DNA of 34,661 nucleotides from Candidatus Cloacimonadota bacterium (lineage in GTDB: Bacteria > Cloacimonadota > Cloacimonadia > Cloacimonadales > Cloacimonadaceae). Shown here in pieces: positions 25,379-32,228 of this stretch; the stretch's first letter is position 1; every line of letters begins with the position of its first letter. The DNA is taken from positions 1-34,661 of the forward strand of contig JALOBT010000030.1 of the NCBI GenBank assembly GCA_023228125.1, read 5' to 3'. The position numbers were made by a program, and so were the translations under genes. Below the pieces are notes generated by a model. The model did not search any database and had not been told where the DNA came from. It was given only the letters and a program-made list of their open reading frames with translations.

Positions 25379-25769
25379 TTGGGGTTTCCTTTTATGTAAT
25401 TATCCTGCCACTCTTTAGGAACTGCCAATTTTGTAAAGGATTTGTTTTCATGTTTTGGGCAATTGCGAATGTGCAGCATCATTACTGTAGGGGCTTTGGG
25501 CGAAAGCCACAATCCAGCGCACTAATTCCTAAACTGCTGGATTGGATACGTCTCGTGTCCAGTTGCTGGATTTGCCTCCTGTAGTCCCAATCCCCCTCTG
25601 ACTTGAAAAAATCCAGGTAGAGGTGATAAGCCTTGCGCCACAGCTTCTATCTGCCCATAGCCCTTGTGATAACCCTAAAATGACCCCAGTAGATCTAAAA
25701 CAGCCTTGCAGATAACGAGATATAGTATGCGCAAAGCTGGTAAGGCCAAAGCAGGAAGGGTCGCTTTAG

Positions 25770-25800
25770 AGTCAAAACAATCCACGCACCTGTTTTGACT
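25770..25800. terminator. Terminator-like hairpin
   Basis: Perfect 10-bp stem agtcaaaaca (25770-25779) / tgttttgact (25791-25800), 11-nt loop, followed on the plus strand by tgtcttttt. No called gene lies directly upstream on that strand, so it may be a relic or end a lost gene. Confidence 0.4.
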
Positions 25801-26047
25801 TGTCTTTTTGATTTGGTAGCAAGTTACAGACTTTCTCGATCTCTTCTTGCCTCCAACCAAGCGGCAGATAATTCACAATCCAAAAATGAGAGTTAAAACA
25901 GGAACTTTCCAATAAGGAGAGCTATCACAGAGGAATACAGTTTATAGACGAACCACCTTGCCTGTAGCATTCGTTTGGGTATTACGTTATGGGATATTAT
26001 CTAACTTGACTGAAAACACATTTTCGCTACGGACCATGAAAGGCGTT

Positions 26048-26210
26048 GGAGTTCAATCCGGCTTCGATTATTTTAGTGTTAGCGTTAATAACAGGCCGGA
26101 ATGGACTTCAACAGCCGTCGGCAACGTTTCCCATTGCTATTGCTGCTTGAAGTCCAAAGTGCCGCTAAGCTTATGGTATATTGTTAGTTATCTTTGGCAC
26201 TTTGAACTCC
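26048..26210. repeat. REPIN-like inverted pair of hairpins
   Basis: Hairpin 1: ggagttcaatccggc (26048-26062) with gccggaatggacttc (26095-26109). Hairpin 2, opposite orientation: gaagtccaaagtgcc (26149-26163) with ggcactttgaactcc (26196-26210). They share the outer stem sequence with the hairpins next to the RAYT gene at 28962-29321, but the inner stem differs in a paired way. Two REP units in inverted orientation with a short spacer is the definition of a REPIN. Confidence 0.8.
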
Positions 26211-26451
26211 AAGACTCACAGCTTTCATGTAAAAACATCGTCTCTACAGGTGCTATCTGAACTGCCGTCCCTCTGGGACTCATCTGATGGTTGGATTCCA
26301 AAGGTCTTCTTAAAAATGGAATCTGCCGGAAATTATTCCATTGACACAAAACACCAGCTCAAATACCCTGTAGAATGTTGATTTTAACTAAGCGATCTAA
26401 ACGATAATAAAAACATAAAGCCACCTTAAACCGTGGCAAAATGGAGGAAAC

Positions 26452-27231
26452 ATGCGTAAAGCATTATTGGCAAGCCTGCTCTGTATGCTGCTAACCGGAG
26501 CCTTGGCTCTCAGCAGCTATGGCACATCAGTGCCCATGGCGAATGACACCGTAGATCCCAGCCTTTCTATTCTTAGCCCCAATGGCGGGGAAGCCTGGTA
26601 CATAGGGGATACGAAAGACATACTCTGGGAAGCAAGCGATCCTAATCTATTAAACAACTCCGTGAACCTGTGGTACAGCTTGAATAGCAGCACAGATTAT
26701 CTCCCAATCGCAGAAATGACAGACAACGATGGCACTGAGCCCTGGCTGATGCCATCCACCCAAAGCTACAACGCCAGAGTGAAGACCCAAGTCTCCGATA
26801 GTTTTGGCAATAGCAGCGAGATCAGTTCCGCGGGCTTTTCCATCACCTACGTCCCACCTGCTGAACCTACCGGACTCATGGTGGACATTTCCAATAACGT
26901 AGATGCCGTGATCAATTGGCAAGCGGTGACTCACACCATCCCCCCTTACAACAGTGACATCACACCAGATGGCTATATCGTGCTCTACAACGAAAGCCCC
27001 TACGAGCATGATGAACATTTCTTTTATTTTCTGACCGAAACGAATAGCCTGAATTACACCCATCAGCGCGTAGCCTGCTTTCGGGATCAGATCTTTTACC
27101 GGATCGTGGCCTATAAGGATTATGACGGTAGAATGGAGAATGTTCTGGCTGAGGCCAAGGCTAATGCCGACAATAAACTCAGTCTTGCGGAGCTCAAAAG
27201 CCTCTTGCACGCTGAAGGAGCTGTGAAATGA
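26452..27231 (+). CDS. Secreted Ig/Fn3-like protein coupled to the DGR variable protein
   Basis: 259 residues. Signal peptide (1-20, ending LALSS), then an Ig-like domain opening LSILSPNGGEAWYIGDTKDI (about 40-135; this SPNGGE pattern is common in secreted repeat proteins) and an Fn3-like domain (about 138-240; PAEPTGLMV, DAVINWQAV, YRIVAYKDYDG). GGAGG lies before the ATG. Its stop overlaps the next gene's start as ATGA, so translation is coupled. No binding partner is known; the coupling suggests that it works with, or helps display, the variable protein downstream. Confidence 0.7.
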   Translation: MRKALLASLLCMLLTGALALSSYGTSVPMANDTVDPSLSILSPNGGEAWYIGDTKDILWEASDPNLLNNSVNLWYSLNSSTDYLPIAEMTDNDGTEPWLMPSTQSYNARVKTQVSDSFGNSSEISSAGFSITYVPPAEPTGLMVDISNNVDAVINWQAVTHTIPPYNSDITPDGYIVLYNESPYEHDEHFFYFLTETNSLNYTHQRVACFRDQIFYRIVAYKDYDGRMENVLAEAKANADNKLSLAELKSLLHAEGAVK

Positions 27232-28694
27232 GAAGGAATATCGTAGCGCAGGACGCCGTTCCTGCGAAAAGTCCAAAAAACCAAACCCTAGTACAGTACA
27301 GCGATGGTGATCAATTTAAGTTCCGCAGGAACGGCGTCCTGCGCTACCTGATAGTGCTCTTGTTAATATTCTGCTCTTTTTCGCTCTTTGGCGAAACCAT
27401 CCTGCAGCAAAGCTTTGAAGCTGCCACCACGGATAGCTGGAGCTACAGCGCCAATCCTAGCCCAGAAAGCAGACGCATCTGGTGGGGACCTACCACGGAA
27501 AATATGGGCGGCGCCAATGCCCAGGAAGGCAACGTGTATTGGGCGGGCTGGGACCTGGACAATGTGGAAAGCACTGTCACCTTTGCTACGCAGACACTTC
27601 AGTCCGACTATACCTATCAGCTCAGCTTCTGGTATTTCACCAAAAATCTGACAACAACTAATGACTACTGCCGCTATAGCCTGATGTATGACACGGGCAC
27701 AAACTGGGACAACTGGGTAACAGTGAATAACAACAGCAATGCCTGGACAGAGGTGACTTTAGATATCCCTGGAGGCTCAAACTACATACGTTTACGCCTT
27801 AGTAGTAAGTTCGATGGCACTACTAAATATGCCCATTGGGACAATATCACTATAGATGGAAGATTTACTGCTCCAATAGTATCAAATGTTTCTGCTAATC
27901 AGCGTACTGATGGCAGCACGCCACCGATGCCGGAGAACTTTGTCCTGGTAGAAGGCGGGACCTTCCATAACGGTACTTCCAATGTGACTGTGAGCAGCTT
28001 TTATCTGGATAAGTATGAGCTTACGCAGGCAGAATATCAGGCGGTGATGGGGACTAATCCAGCATATTTTAGTGGAAACCCCAATAATCCTGTGGAGCTA
28101 GTATCCTGGTTCAATGCGATCGAATACAGTAATCGGCGCAGTCTGCAGGAAGGCTTGACTCCTTGCTACAGCTATGGCAGCTATGGCAGCTATCCTGCAA
28201 CTTGGCCATCGGGCTGGAACTCAAACTACAATAACCACACTAATGTAAGCTGCAACTGGACAGCTAATGGTTATCGCTTGCCTACCGAAGCAGAATGGGA
28301 GTTTGCAGCCCGTGGTGGTAATCAGGCGCATAATTATACTTACAGCGGTAGTAACACCATCGGTTCTGTGGCTTGGTATTACGATAATGCATATAATATG
28401 GGGAACAGCCATCCGGACCATGGCACTCACACAGTTGGCACAAAACTTCCCAACGAGCTTGGTCTATACGACATGAGTGGTAACGTCTGGGAATGGAATT
28501 GGGACATCAATGGCAGCTATCCCAGTGGTTCACAAAATAACCCAACGGGGTCAAATAGCGGGTCTTACCGTGTGTTGCGCGGCGGTAGCTGGTACAGCAG
28601 TGCCGGCTACTGCACCGTTTCCTATCGGGGCAGCAACGATGCGACCGATAGCAGCGGCGGTGTAGGCTTCCGCGTTTGTAGGGTTTCCCCTTGA
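27228..28694 (+). CDS. DGR variable protein: secreted beta-sandwich plus FGE-sulfatase/C-type-lectin-fold domain
   Basis: 488 residues. After an unusual 38-residue N-terminal extension comes a signal peptide (YLIVLLLIFCSFSLFG), a jelly-roll-like domain (about 60-220; LQQSFEAATTDSW, YRYHWDNITIDG-like end), and an FGE-sulfatase domain (about 235-488; FVLVEGGTF, FYLDKYELTQAEYQAVMG, GYRLPTEAEWEFAARGG, LYDMSGNVWEWNWD, RVLRGGSW, GFRVCR). FGE-fold domains are the classic DGR scaffold: ligand-contacting residues lie in the last about 45. Here residues 442-482 come from the variable repeat. Start ATG 27228 overlaps the upstream stop and has an AAGGAG site. The N-terminal extension is encoded by a palindromic element (27243-27347). 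Inferred role: surface ligand binding; enzyme activity is unlikely. Confidence 0.88.
   Translation: MRRNIVAQDAVPAKSPKNQTLVQYSDGDQFKFRRNGVLRYLIVLLLIFCSFSLFGETILQQSFEAATTDSWSYSANPSPESRRIWWGPTTENMGGANAQEGNVYWAGWDLDNVESTVTFATQTLQSDYTYQLSFWYFTKNLTTTNDYCRYSLMYDTGTNWDNWVTVNNNSNAWTEVTLDIPGGSNYIRLRLSSKFDGTTKYAHWDNITIDGRFTAPIVSNVSANQRTDGSTPPMPENFVLVEGGTFHNGTSNVTVSSFYLDKYELTQAEYQAVMGTNPAYFSGNPNNPVELVSWFNAIEYSNRRSLQEGLTPCYSYGSYGSYPATWPSGWNSNYNNHTNVSCNWTANGYRLPTEAEWEFAARGGNQAHNYTYSGSNTIGSVAWYYDNAYNMGNSHPDHGTHTVGTKLPNELGLYDMSGNVWEWNWDINGSYPSGSQNNPTGSNSGSYRVLRGGSWYSSAGYCTVSYRGSNDATDSSGGVGFRVCRVSP
27243..27347. repeat. 24-bp perfect inverted repeat inside the variable-protein gene
   Basis: Arms 27243-27266 and 27324-27347 are exact reverse complements separated by 57 bp. 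Each arm is itself a hairpin: cgcagga - cgccgt - tcctgcg. A similarly built unit lies at 10373-10395. The element is in frame and supplies most of the codons ahead of the signal peptide. Confidence 0.88.
28551..28673 (+). repeat. DGR variable repeat (VR)
   Basis: 123 nt at the 3' end of the variable-protein gene, aligned end to end with the template repeat at 29978-30101 with one gap. I count 33 substitutions, 28 of them where the template has A. Changed codons include residues 447, 450, 454-458, 460, 461, 465, 466, 468, 469, 471, 474 and 476-479; A459, C462, T463, R467, A472, T473, G480, F481 and R482 are template-fixed. The conserved 3' end (ggcttccgc against ggctttcgc) would hold the initiation-of-mutagenic-homology site. 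Confidence 0.9.
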
Positions 28695-28773
28695 TTTTTG
28701 TTTTTTGTTCTTTTTGCCTTTTGCAAAGTCTGAAGAAAAACAAGAGAGTTTCACATTGAGAACCCAGTGGGGG

Positions 28774-28797
28774 TGCAGGGGGATTCTTCCCCCTGCA
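28774..28797 (+). terminator. Terminator hairpin after the variable-protein gene
   Basis: Perfect 9-bp stem tgcaggggg (28774-28782) / ccccctgca (28789-28797), 6-nt loop, then a T-rich run. It lies about 100 bp after the VR. It probably ends the operon; DGRs can also carry a hairpin after the VR that aids retrohoming, though usually much closer. Confidence 0.8.
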
Positions 28798-28825
28798 TTT
28801 TTCGGTTTTTTTTACAAGGATATCC

Positions 28826-29002
28826 ATGTATAAGCTAATAGTAGTCCGTTTTGACAGCAGTGCTGGCAGTTTTGATGATGCCGAGTTTAATAAGTTCTGC
28901 GAGCAGCACAGTATTATCAAGATCGAGAAAGAAACTCTGAACTCCCCGCTAACGGCTTTTTGGAGTTCAAACCGGTTAGATAAACTATGCATTTACAGTT
29001 AA
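28826..29002 (+). pseudogene. Probable truncated DGR accessory gene
   Basis: 58 codons from ATG 28826, with an AAGGA site 5 bases upstream. The start, MYKLIVVRFDSSAGSFDDAE followed by FNKFCEQHSIIKIEKE, resembles the N-terminus of short DGR accessory proteins of the HRDC-linked type (a beta strand, an FDD-like element, a short helix, then a second strand). This similarity is from memory of the family, not a search. The rest is lost: from codon 46 the frame runs into the left arm of a REP hairpin (28962) and soon stops. Its place directly after the variable protein is where DGR accessory genes usually lie. It could instead be an unrelated small gene. Confidence 0.5.
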
Positions 29003-29321
29003 TTACACAGCCGGTTTGGACTTCAAACAGCAGGAGCAGTAGCTTGTTCCATATGAAGTCCAAAGAGCCCCGAAGCCAGTGGATATTTCGAAACTATGAA
29101 AGGCTCTTTGAACTCCATACGGAAGGAATCAAACAGCAGGAGTAGTTCCATATGAAGTCCAAAGAGCCCCGAAACAATTGGATATTTTAAAACCATGAAA
29201 GGCTCTTTGAACTCCATACGGCAGGAGTCAAACAGCAAGACCAGTAGCTTGTTCCATATGAAGTCCAAAGAGCACCGAAACAATTGGATATTTTAAAACC
29301 ATGAAAGGCTCTTTGAACTCC
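28962..29321. repeat. REP hairpin cluster upstream of the RAYT gene (one reversed plus three tandem)
   Basis: Reversed hairpin: 28962-28975 with 29011-29024 (inner stem aaaccgg/ccggttt). Forward hairpins: 29055-29069/29102-29116, 29154-29168/29201-29215 and 29260-29274/29307-29321 (gaagtccaaagagcc with ggctctttgaactcc). All share the outer stem with the same two imperfect pairs, and spacers share caaacagcagga-type and ttccatatgaagtcc sequence. Forward units repeat with periods of 99 and 106 bp. The last ends 32 bp before the RAYT start, the usual place for REPs served by their own RAYT. Confidence 0.88.
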
Positions 29322-29353
29322 ATACTGATCAAGTTTAAAAACAAGGAGAACAA

Positions 29354-29920
29354 ATGCGTGTAAAGGCAACAGACTTTTTACCCGGAAGATACTTCCATAT
29401 CTATAATCATGCCGCACAGGGCTTACAGCTATTTCGCGATACAGCAGACTATCGCATAGGTTTGGGGATGATTCATGATTATCTGGATAGTCCGGATTTC
29501 TCGATGATTTCATTCTGCCTGATGCCGAATCACTATCACTTTTTTATCCGCCAGAATGGGGAATGCCCGATTTATCTGATCATGAACAAAATTTGGTTTA
29601 AATACGCAAGATATTACAACAAGAAATACGAGGGAAAGGGTAGCATATTTGCGGGAAAGAGTCAGCACAAGCTGGTGGAAAGTGACAACTATCTGCTGGG
29701 TCTGACGGCATATATCCACCTGAATCCTGTCAAGGCAGGACTGGTTCATTCACCAGGAGAATGGGAATGGTCAAACTACAGGGAATGGGCGGGATTGAGA
29801 AAGAAATACCTATGTGACCCTGCTCTCGTAGCTGCCTATTTTGCTGGTTCGCAAGAATATCACCTTCTTGTGGAAGCAATCGCAGAAGATAAACACATCG
29901 CCAAATACAGGCTCGATTGA
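29354..29920 (+). CDS. REP-associated tyrosine transposase (RAYT), Y1/IS200-like
   Basis: 188 residues. The HUH nuclease signature is MPNHYHFF (H60, H62), followed by the helix YARYYNKKYEGKG, SIFAGKSQHKLVES, and TAYIHLNPVKAGLV (candidate nucleophile Y120), then WEWSNYREW. These are the hallmarks of Y1_Tnp proteins of the RAYT type: single copy, without IS200/605-type ends of its own. Such enzymes cut single-stranded REP hairpins. AAGGAG lies 5 bases before the ATG. It sits directly after four REP hairpins and between the two repeats of a DGR. It looks intact. Whether it moves the hairpins here is inferred. Confidence 0.88.
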   Translation: MRVKATDFLPGRYFHIYNHAAQGLQLFRDTADYRIGLGMIHDYLDSPDFSMISFCLMPNHYHFFIRQNGECPIYLIMNKIWFKYARYYNKKYEGKGSIFAGKSQHKLVESDNYLLGLTAYIHLNPVKAGLVHSPGEWEWSNYREWAGLRKKYLCDPALVAAYFAGSQEYHLLVEAIAEDKHIAKYRLD

Positions 29921-29977
29921 GCGCTTCATCTGCTTTGAAGATAGCTATCATCTTTCAAAAGCAATCTGGGGTAGAAA

Positions 29978-30101
29978 TCAACAAGCGGGTCTAACCGTGT
30001 GAAACGCGGCGGTAGAAAAGAACAACAATGCCAACAACTGCACCGTAACGAACCGGAACAACAACAATGCGACCAATAGCAACAACAATATTGGCTTTCG
30101 C
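29978..30101 (+). ncRNA. DGR template repeat (TR)
   Basis: 124 nt, same orientation as the variable-protein gene. It is rich in AAC/AAT triplets, as DGR templates are, since adenine mutagenesis of Asn codons spreads widely over the code. It matches 28551-28673 except mainly at adenines. One extra A in the run at about 30016-30019 breaks the frame relative to the VR, and 5 substitutions are not at A, so template and variable copy have also drifted. TR RNA ends are not defined. Confidence 0.88.
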
Positions 30102-30350
30102 TTGTCTAATATCTTCATAATAAGAACCTGCTTTGTACGCACGGCAGGTCATAAAAGGGAAAATCCAGATTTCTATCCTGCTCTCGTAAGAGACAAAAAG
30201 AACACAGGGCTTGGACTTAGTAGTATTGTCGAATAGTTGCAAGCCCTTTTTCTTCGAATTGTATTTGCTTTTGGCTTCCTTCTGAGTACCATGGCTACGG
30301 CATTCCAAGGTATTTTGTTATTGACACTTTCAGAAAATACCAAAGTCCAC

Positions 30351-30510
30351 ATAGGTATTTGATCCTTTCTCCCTCTCCCCAGAGCGTCGATTATGTCTTT
30401 ATCTACCCTTAATCAAGCGTTAACAATTAACGCTTGATTAAGGGTAGATGAATGTGTGATCAAGTCCCTGAAATGTGGAAGAAGCACCCAAGAATGCTGG
30501 TTTACCACAG
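30351..30510. repeat. 160-bp dispersed palindromic element, copy 2
   Basis: Gap-free match to 1881-2040 with roughly 30 differences. Stem 30401-30423 / 30427-30449, loop caa. The stem carries C:G where copy 1 has G:C (taccc/gggta against tagcc/ggcta), so pairing is kept. Confidence 0.85.
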
Positions 30511-30674
30511 GGTGGATACTTTTAAGGGTGACACGCCATCCGGACTTTGACCCTACTTTGCAGGTGTCGTGGCACTGTTCCCTCTCTACCTGCTTTTTAC
30601 TGCTTGGTTATTGAGAATAAAGAGTGGTAATTCGAGCTTTTGAGGATAAATATTCGAGAATTATGACAGCAGAC

Positions 30675-30703
30675 TTGACAAAAACTGCCTGATCAAATTG
30701 AAT
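30675..30703 (+). promoter_or_regulatory. Candidate sigma-70-type promoter for the Na+-pump beta gene
   Basis: Perfect -35 TTGACA (30675-30680), 17-nt spacer, -10 TTGAAT (30698-30703, 4 of 6). Transcription would begin about 30710, leaving a 24-nt leader with GGAG before the ATG at 30734. Confidence 0.45.
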
Positions 30704-30733
30704 GTCAGGGAAATATAATAATATGGAGTAGCG

Positions 30734-31834
30734 ATGCAGACGATGTTTTCCGGACTGCTGGACTTTCAGCTTTCCCAGGTGATTATGATCATCGTGGGCT
30801 TGGTGCTGATTTGGCTGGCAATAGCGAAAAAATATGAACCGGCCCTGCTGTTGCCGATCGGATTTGGGACCATACTCACCAATATTCCGATGTCTGCAGC
30901 CATCGGTGATCATGGCCCACTTACGATCCTGTTTAAAGCTGGAATCGAAACAGAGCTGTTTCCTCTATTGATCTTTATCGCCATTGGTGCGATGATAGAT
31001 TTTACGCCTCTGTTGAAGAATCCGTTTATGTTGCTCTTTGGAGCGGCCGCTCAGCTCGGAATCTTTGTTACCATCATCCTGGCAGCACTTTGGGGATTTG
31101 ATATCAAAGAAGCAGCCTCAATCGGAATCATTGGAGCTGCGGATGGACCTACCTCGATCTATGTGGCAAATCGCTTTGCCCCCAATCTCTTGGGGCCGAT
31201 ATCCGTAGCCGCTTATTCCTACATGGCTTTGGTGCCTATTATCCAACCTCCAGTGATACGCGCGCTTACCACCAAAAAAGAACGGATGATTCGCATGGAT
31301 TACAATTCCGGTGATGTCTCAAAAACTGTGAAAATCATCTTTCCCATTGCTATCACCATCGTGGCGGGAATCTTTGTGCCAGCCTCTTTGGCTTTGATCG
31401 GCTTCTTGATGTTTGGCAATCTTCTGCGCGAATGTGGTGTATTGGACAGTCTATCCAAATCCGCTCAAAACGAACTGGGCAATGTGGTTACCATCCTTTT
31501 GGGCATCACTATAGCCAGCAAGATGCAAGGAGAGTATTTTCTGCGTCCGCAGACTCTGCTTATTCTCGTTTTGGGGCTCGTGGCCTTTGTCTTCGATACG
31601 GCAGGTGGGGTAATGTTTGCCAAATTCCTCAATCTCTTCCGCAAAGAAAAGGTGAATCCCATGATCGGAGCCTGCGGGATATCCGCTTTTCCGATGAGTG
31701 CCCGCGTGATTCATCAGATGGGCCAAAAAGAAGACCCCTTCAATTTCCTGTTGATGCCAGCGGTGAGCGTAAACGTGGGCGGGCAGATCAGTTCAGTGAT
31801 AGCCGGAGGAATCATCCTGGCACTATTGGCTTAG
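30734..31834 (+). CDS. oadB: Na+-transporting carboxylic-acid decarboxylase beta subunit
   Basis: 366 residues, the normal length for OadB/MmdB/GcdB. About nine to eleven hydrophobic segments. Key segment IGIIGAADGPTSIYVANRFAP holds the conserved Asp that takes part in Na+ transport; GNLLRECGVLDSL, TAGGVMFAK and NPMIGACGISAFPMSARV are also typical. It sits in the inner membrane and couples biotin-dependent decarboxylation (oxaloacetate, methylmalonyl-CoA or glutaconyl-CoA) to Na+ export. The alpha, gamma and biotin-carrier genes are not next to it here, so the substrate cannot be decided; methylmalonyl-CoA would suit propionate metabolism in such anaerobes. cdd follows after 10 bp. Confidence 0.93.
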   Translation: MQTMFSGLLDFQLSQVIMIIVGLVLIWLAIAKKYEPALLLPIGFGTILTNIPMSAAIGDHGPLTILFKAGIETELFPLLIFIAIGAMIDFTPLLKNPFMLLFGAAAQLGIFVTIILAALWGFDIKEAASIGIIGAADGPTSIYVANRFAPNLLGPISVAAYSYMALVPIIQPPVIRALTTKKERMIRMDYNSGDVSKTVKIIFPIAITIVAGIFVPASLALIGFLMFGNLLRECGVLDSLSKSAQNELGNVVTILLGITIASKMQGEYFLRPQTLLILVLGLVAFVFDTAGGVMFAKFLNLFRKEKVNPMIGACGISAFPMSARVIHQMGQKEDPFNFLLMPAVSVNVGGQISSVIAGGIILALLA

Positions 31835-31844
31835 GAAGAGGATC

Positions 31845-32228
31845 ATGACAAAAGATTTGAATAATTTACTGGAAGTGGCACGAGAGGCCGCAAAACAAGC
31901 TTATGCCCCATATTCCGGATATCACGTGGGCAGCGCGGTGAAATGCACCGATGGCAGCGTCTATAGCGCTTGCAATGTGGAAAACGCCTCGTATTCACTG
32001 TCTATATGTGCAGAGCGCGCTGCTATCTTCAAAGCCCTGAGCGAAGGCAAGCGAGATTTTACCGCGATTGCCATCTATGTGGATAGCGATAAGATCTTCC
32101 CGCCTTGCGGAGCTTGCCGGCAAGTGATATATGAATTCAGCCCCAAGATCACCGTGGTCTATGCCAATCATGATGAAACAATAGAAACTACTATCGCAGA
32201 GCTGCTACCGGGAGCCTTTGGTCTGTGA
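31845..32228 (+). CDS. cdd: Cytidine deaminase
   Basis: 127 residues, the length of the homotetrameric short form. Zinc site: CAERAA (C55, proton-shuttling E57) and PPCGACRQ (C88, C91). Substrate motif NVENASY is present. It deaminates cytidine and deoxycytidine to uridine forms in pyrimidine salvage, in the cytoplasm. GAGGA precedes the ATG. Its stop overlaps the GTG start of the next gene. Confidence 0.96.
   Translation: MTKDLNNLLEVAREAAKQAYAPYSGYHVGSAVKCTDGSVYSACNVENASYSLSICAERAAIFKALSEGKRDFTAIAIYVDSDKIFPPCGACRQVIYEFSPKITVVYANHDETIETTIAELLPGAFGL

Larger units (their letters stand above)
25379..26451. other. Gene-poor stretch with several hairpin repeats
   Basis: About 1.07 kb between divergent genes. 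It holds a reverse-oriented relative of the 2096-2172 hairpin (25489-25508), a stem aatccagc/gctggatt just after it, a hairpin at 25770-25800, and an inverted pair of REP hairpins (26048-26210). A minus-strand frame reading LPLGWRQEEIEKVCNLL (about 25785-25875) could be the tail of a lost gene; I do not recognise it. Plus-strand frames at 25958-26260 and 26181-26381 run through the hairpins and have no protein features. Nothing else is seen. Confidence 0.55.
29921..30733. other. Non-coding stretch holding the DGR template and a dispersed palindrome
   Basis: About 810 bp. It holds an imperfect hairpin just after the RAYT gene (29930-29962), the template repeat (29978-30101), the second 160-bp palindromic element (30351-30510), and a good promoter for the next gene. 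In a standard DGR a reverse-transcriptase gene would follow the template; I read all frames here and find no RT-like segment (no YxDD box). A 105-codon minus-strand frame (29991-30308) is only the complement of the template and is not called. Confidence 0.65.

Noticed and set aside
25958..26260. 100-codon plus-strand frame
   Set aside because: It runs straight through the inverted REP hairpins, has low protein-like character and no good start signal.
26341..26369. TTGACA as promoter for the 26452 gene
   Set aside because: The -35 is perfect, but the hexamer 17 bases on (TACCCT) is a poor -10; kept out for lack of support.
27228..28694. Active formylglycine-generating enzyme or sulfatase modifier
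   Set aside because: Secreted, with the last 40 residues replaced by hypervariable sequence; the fold is used as a binding scaffold in DGRs.
28962..29321. Possible CRISPR array
   Set aside because: Units are long imperfect hairpins with conserved, not unique, spacers, periods of 99 and 106 bp, one copy is reversed, and no cas gene is near.
29991..30308. 105-codon minus-strand frame across the template repeat
   Set aside because: Its residues are the complement of the AAC-rich template (strings of V, I, G); no ribosome site and no protein features.
30102..30733. Reverse transcriptase remnant after the template repeat
   Set aside because: All frames read; no YxDD-like box or RT motif found, and a dispersed palindrome fills part of the space.
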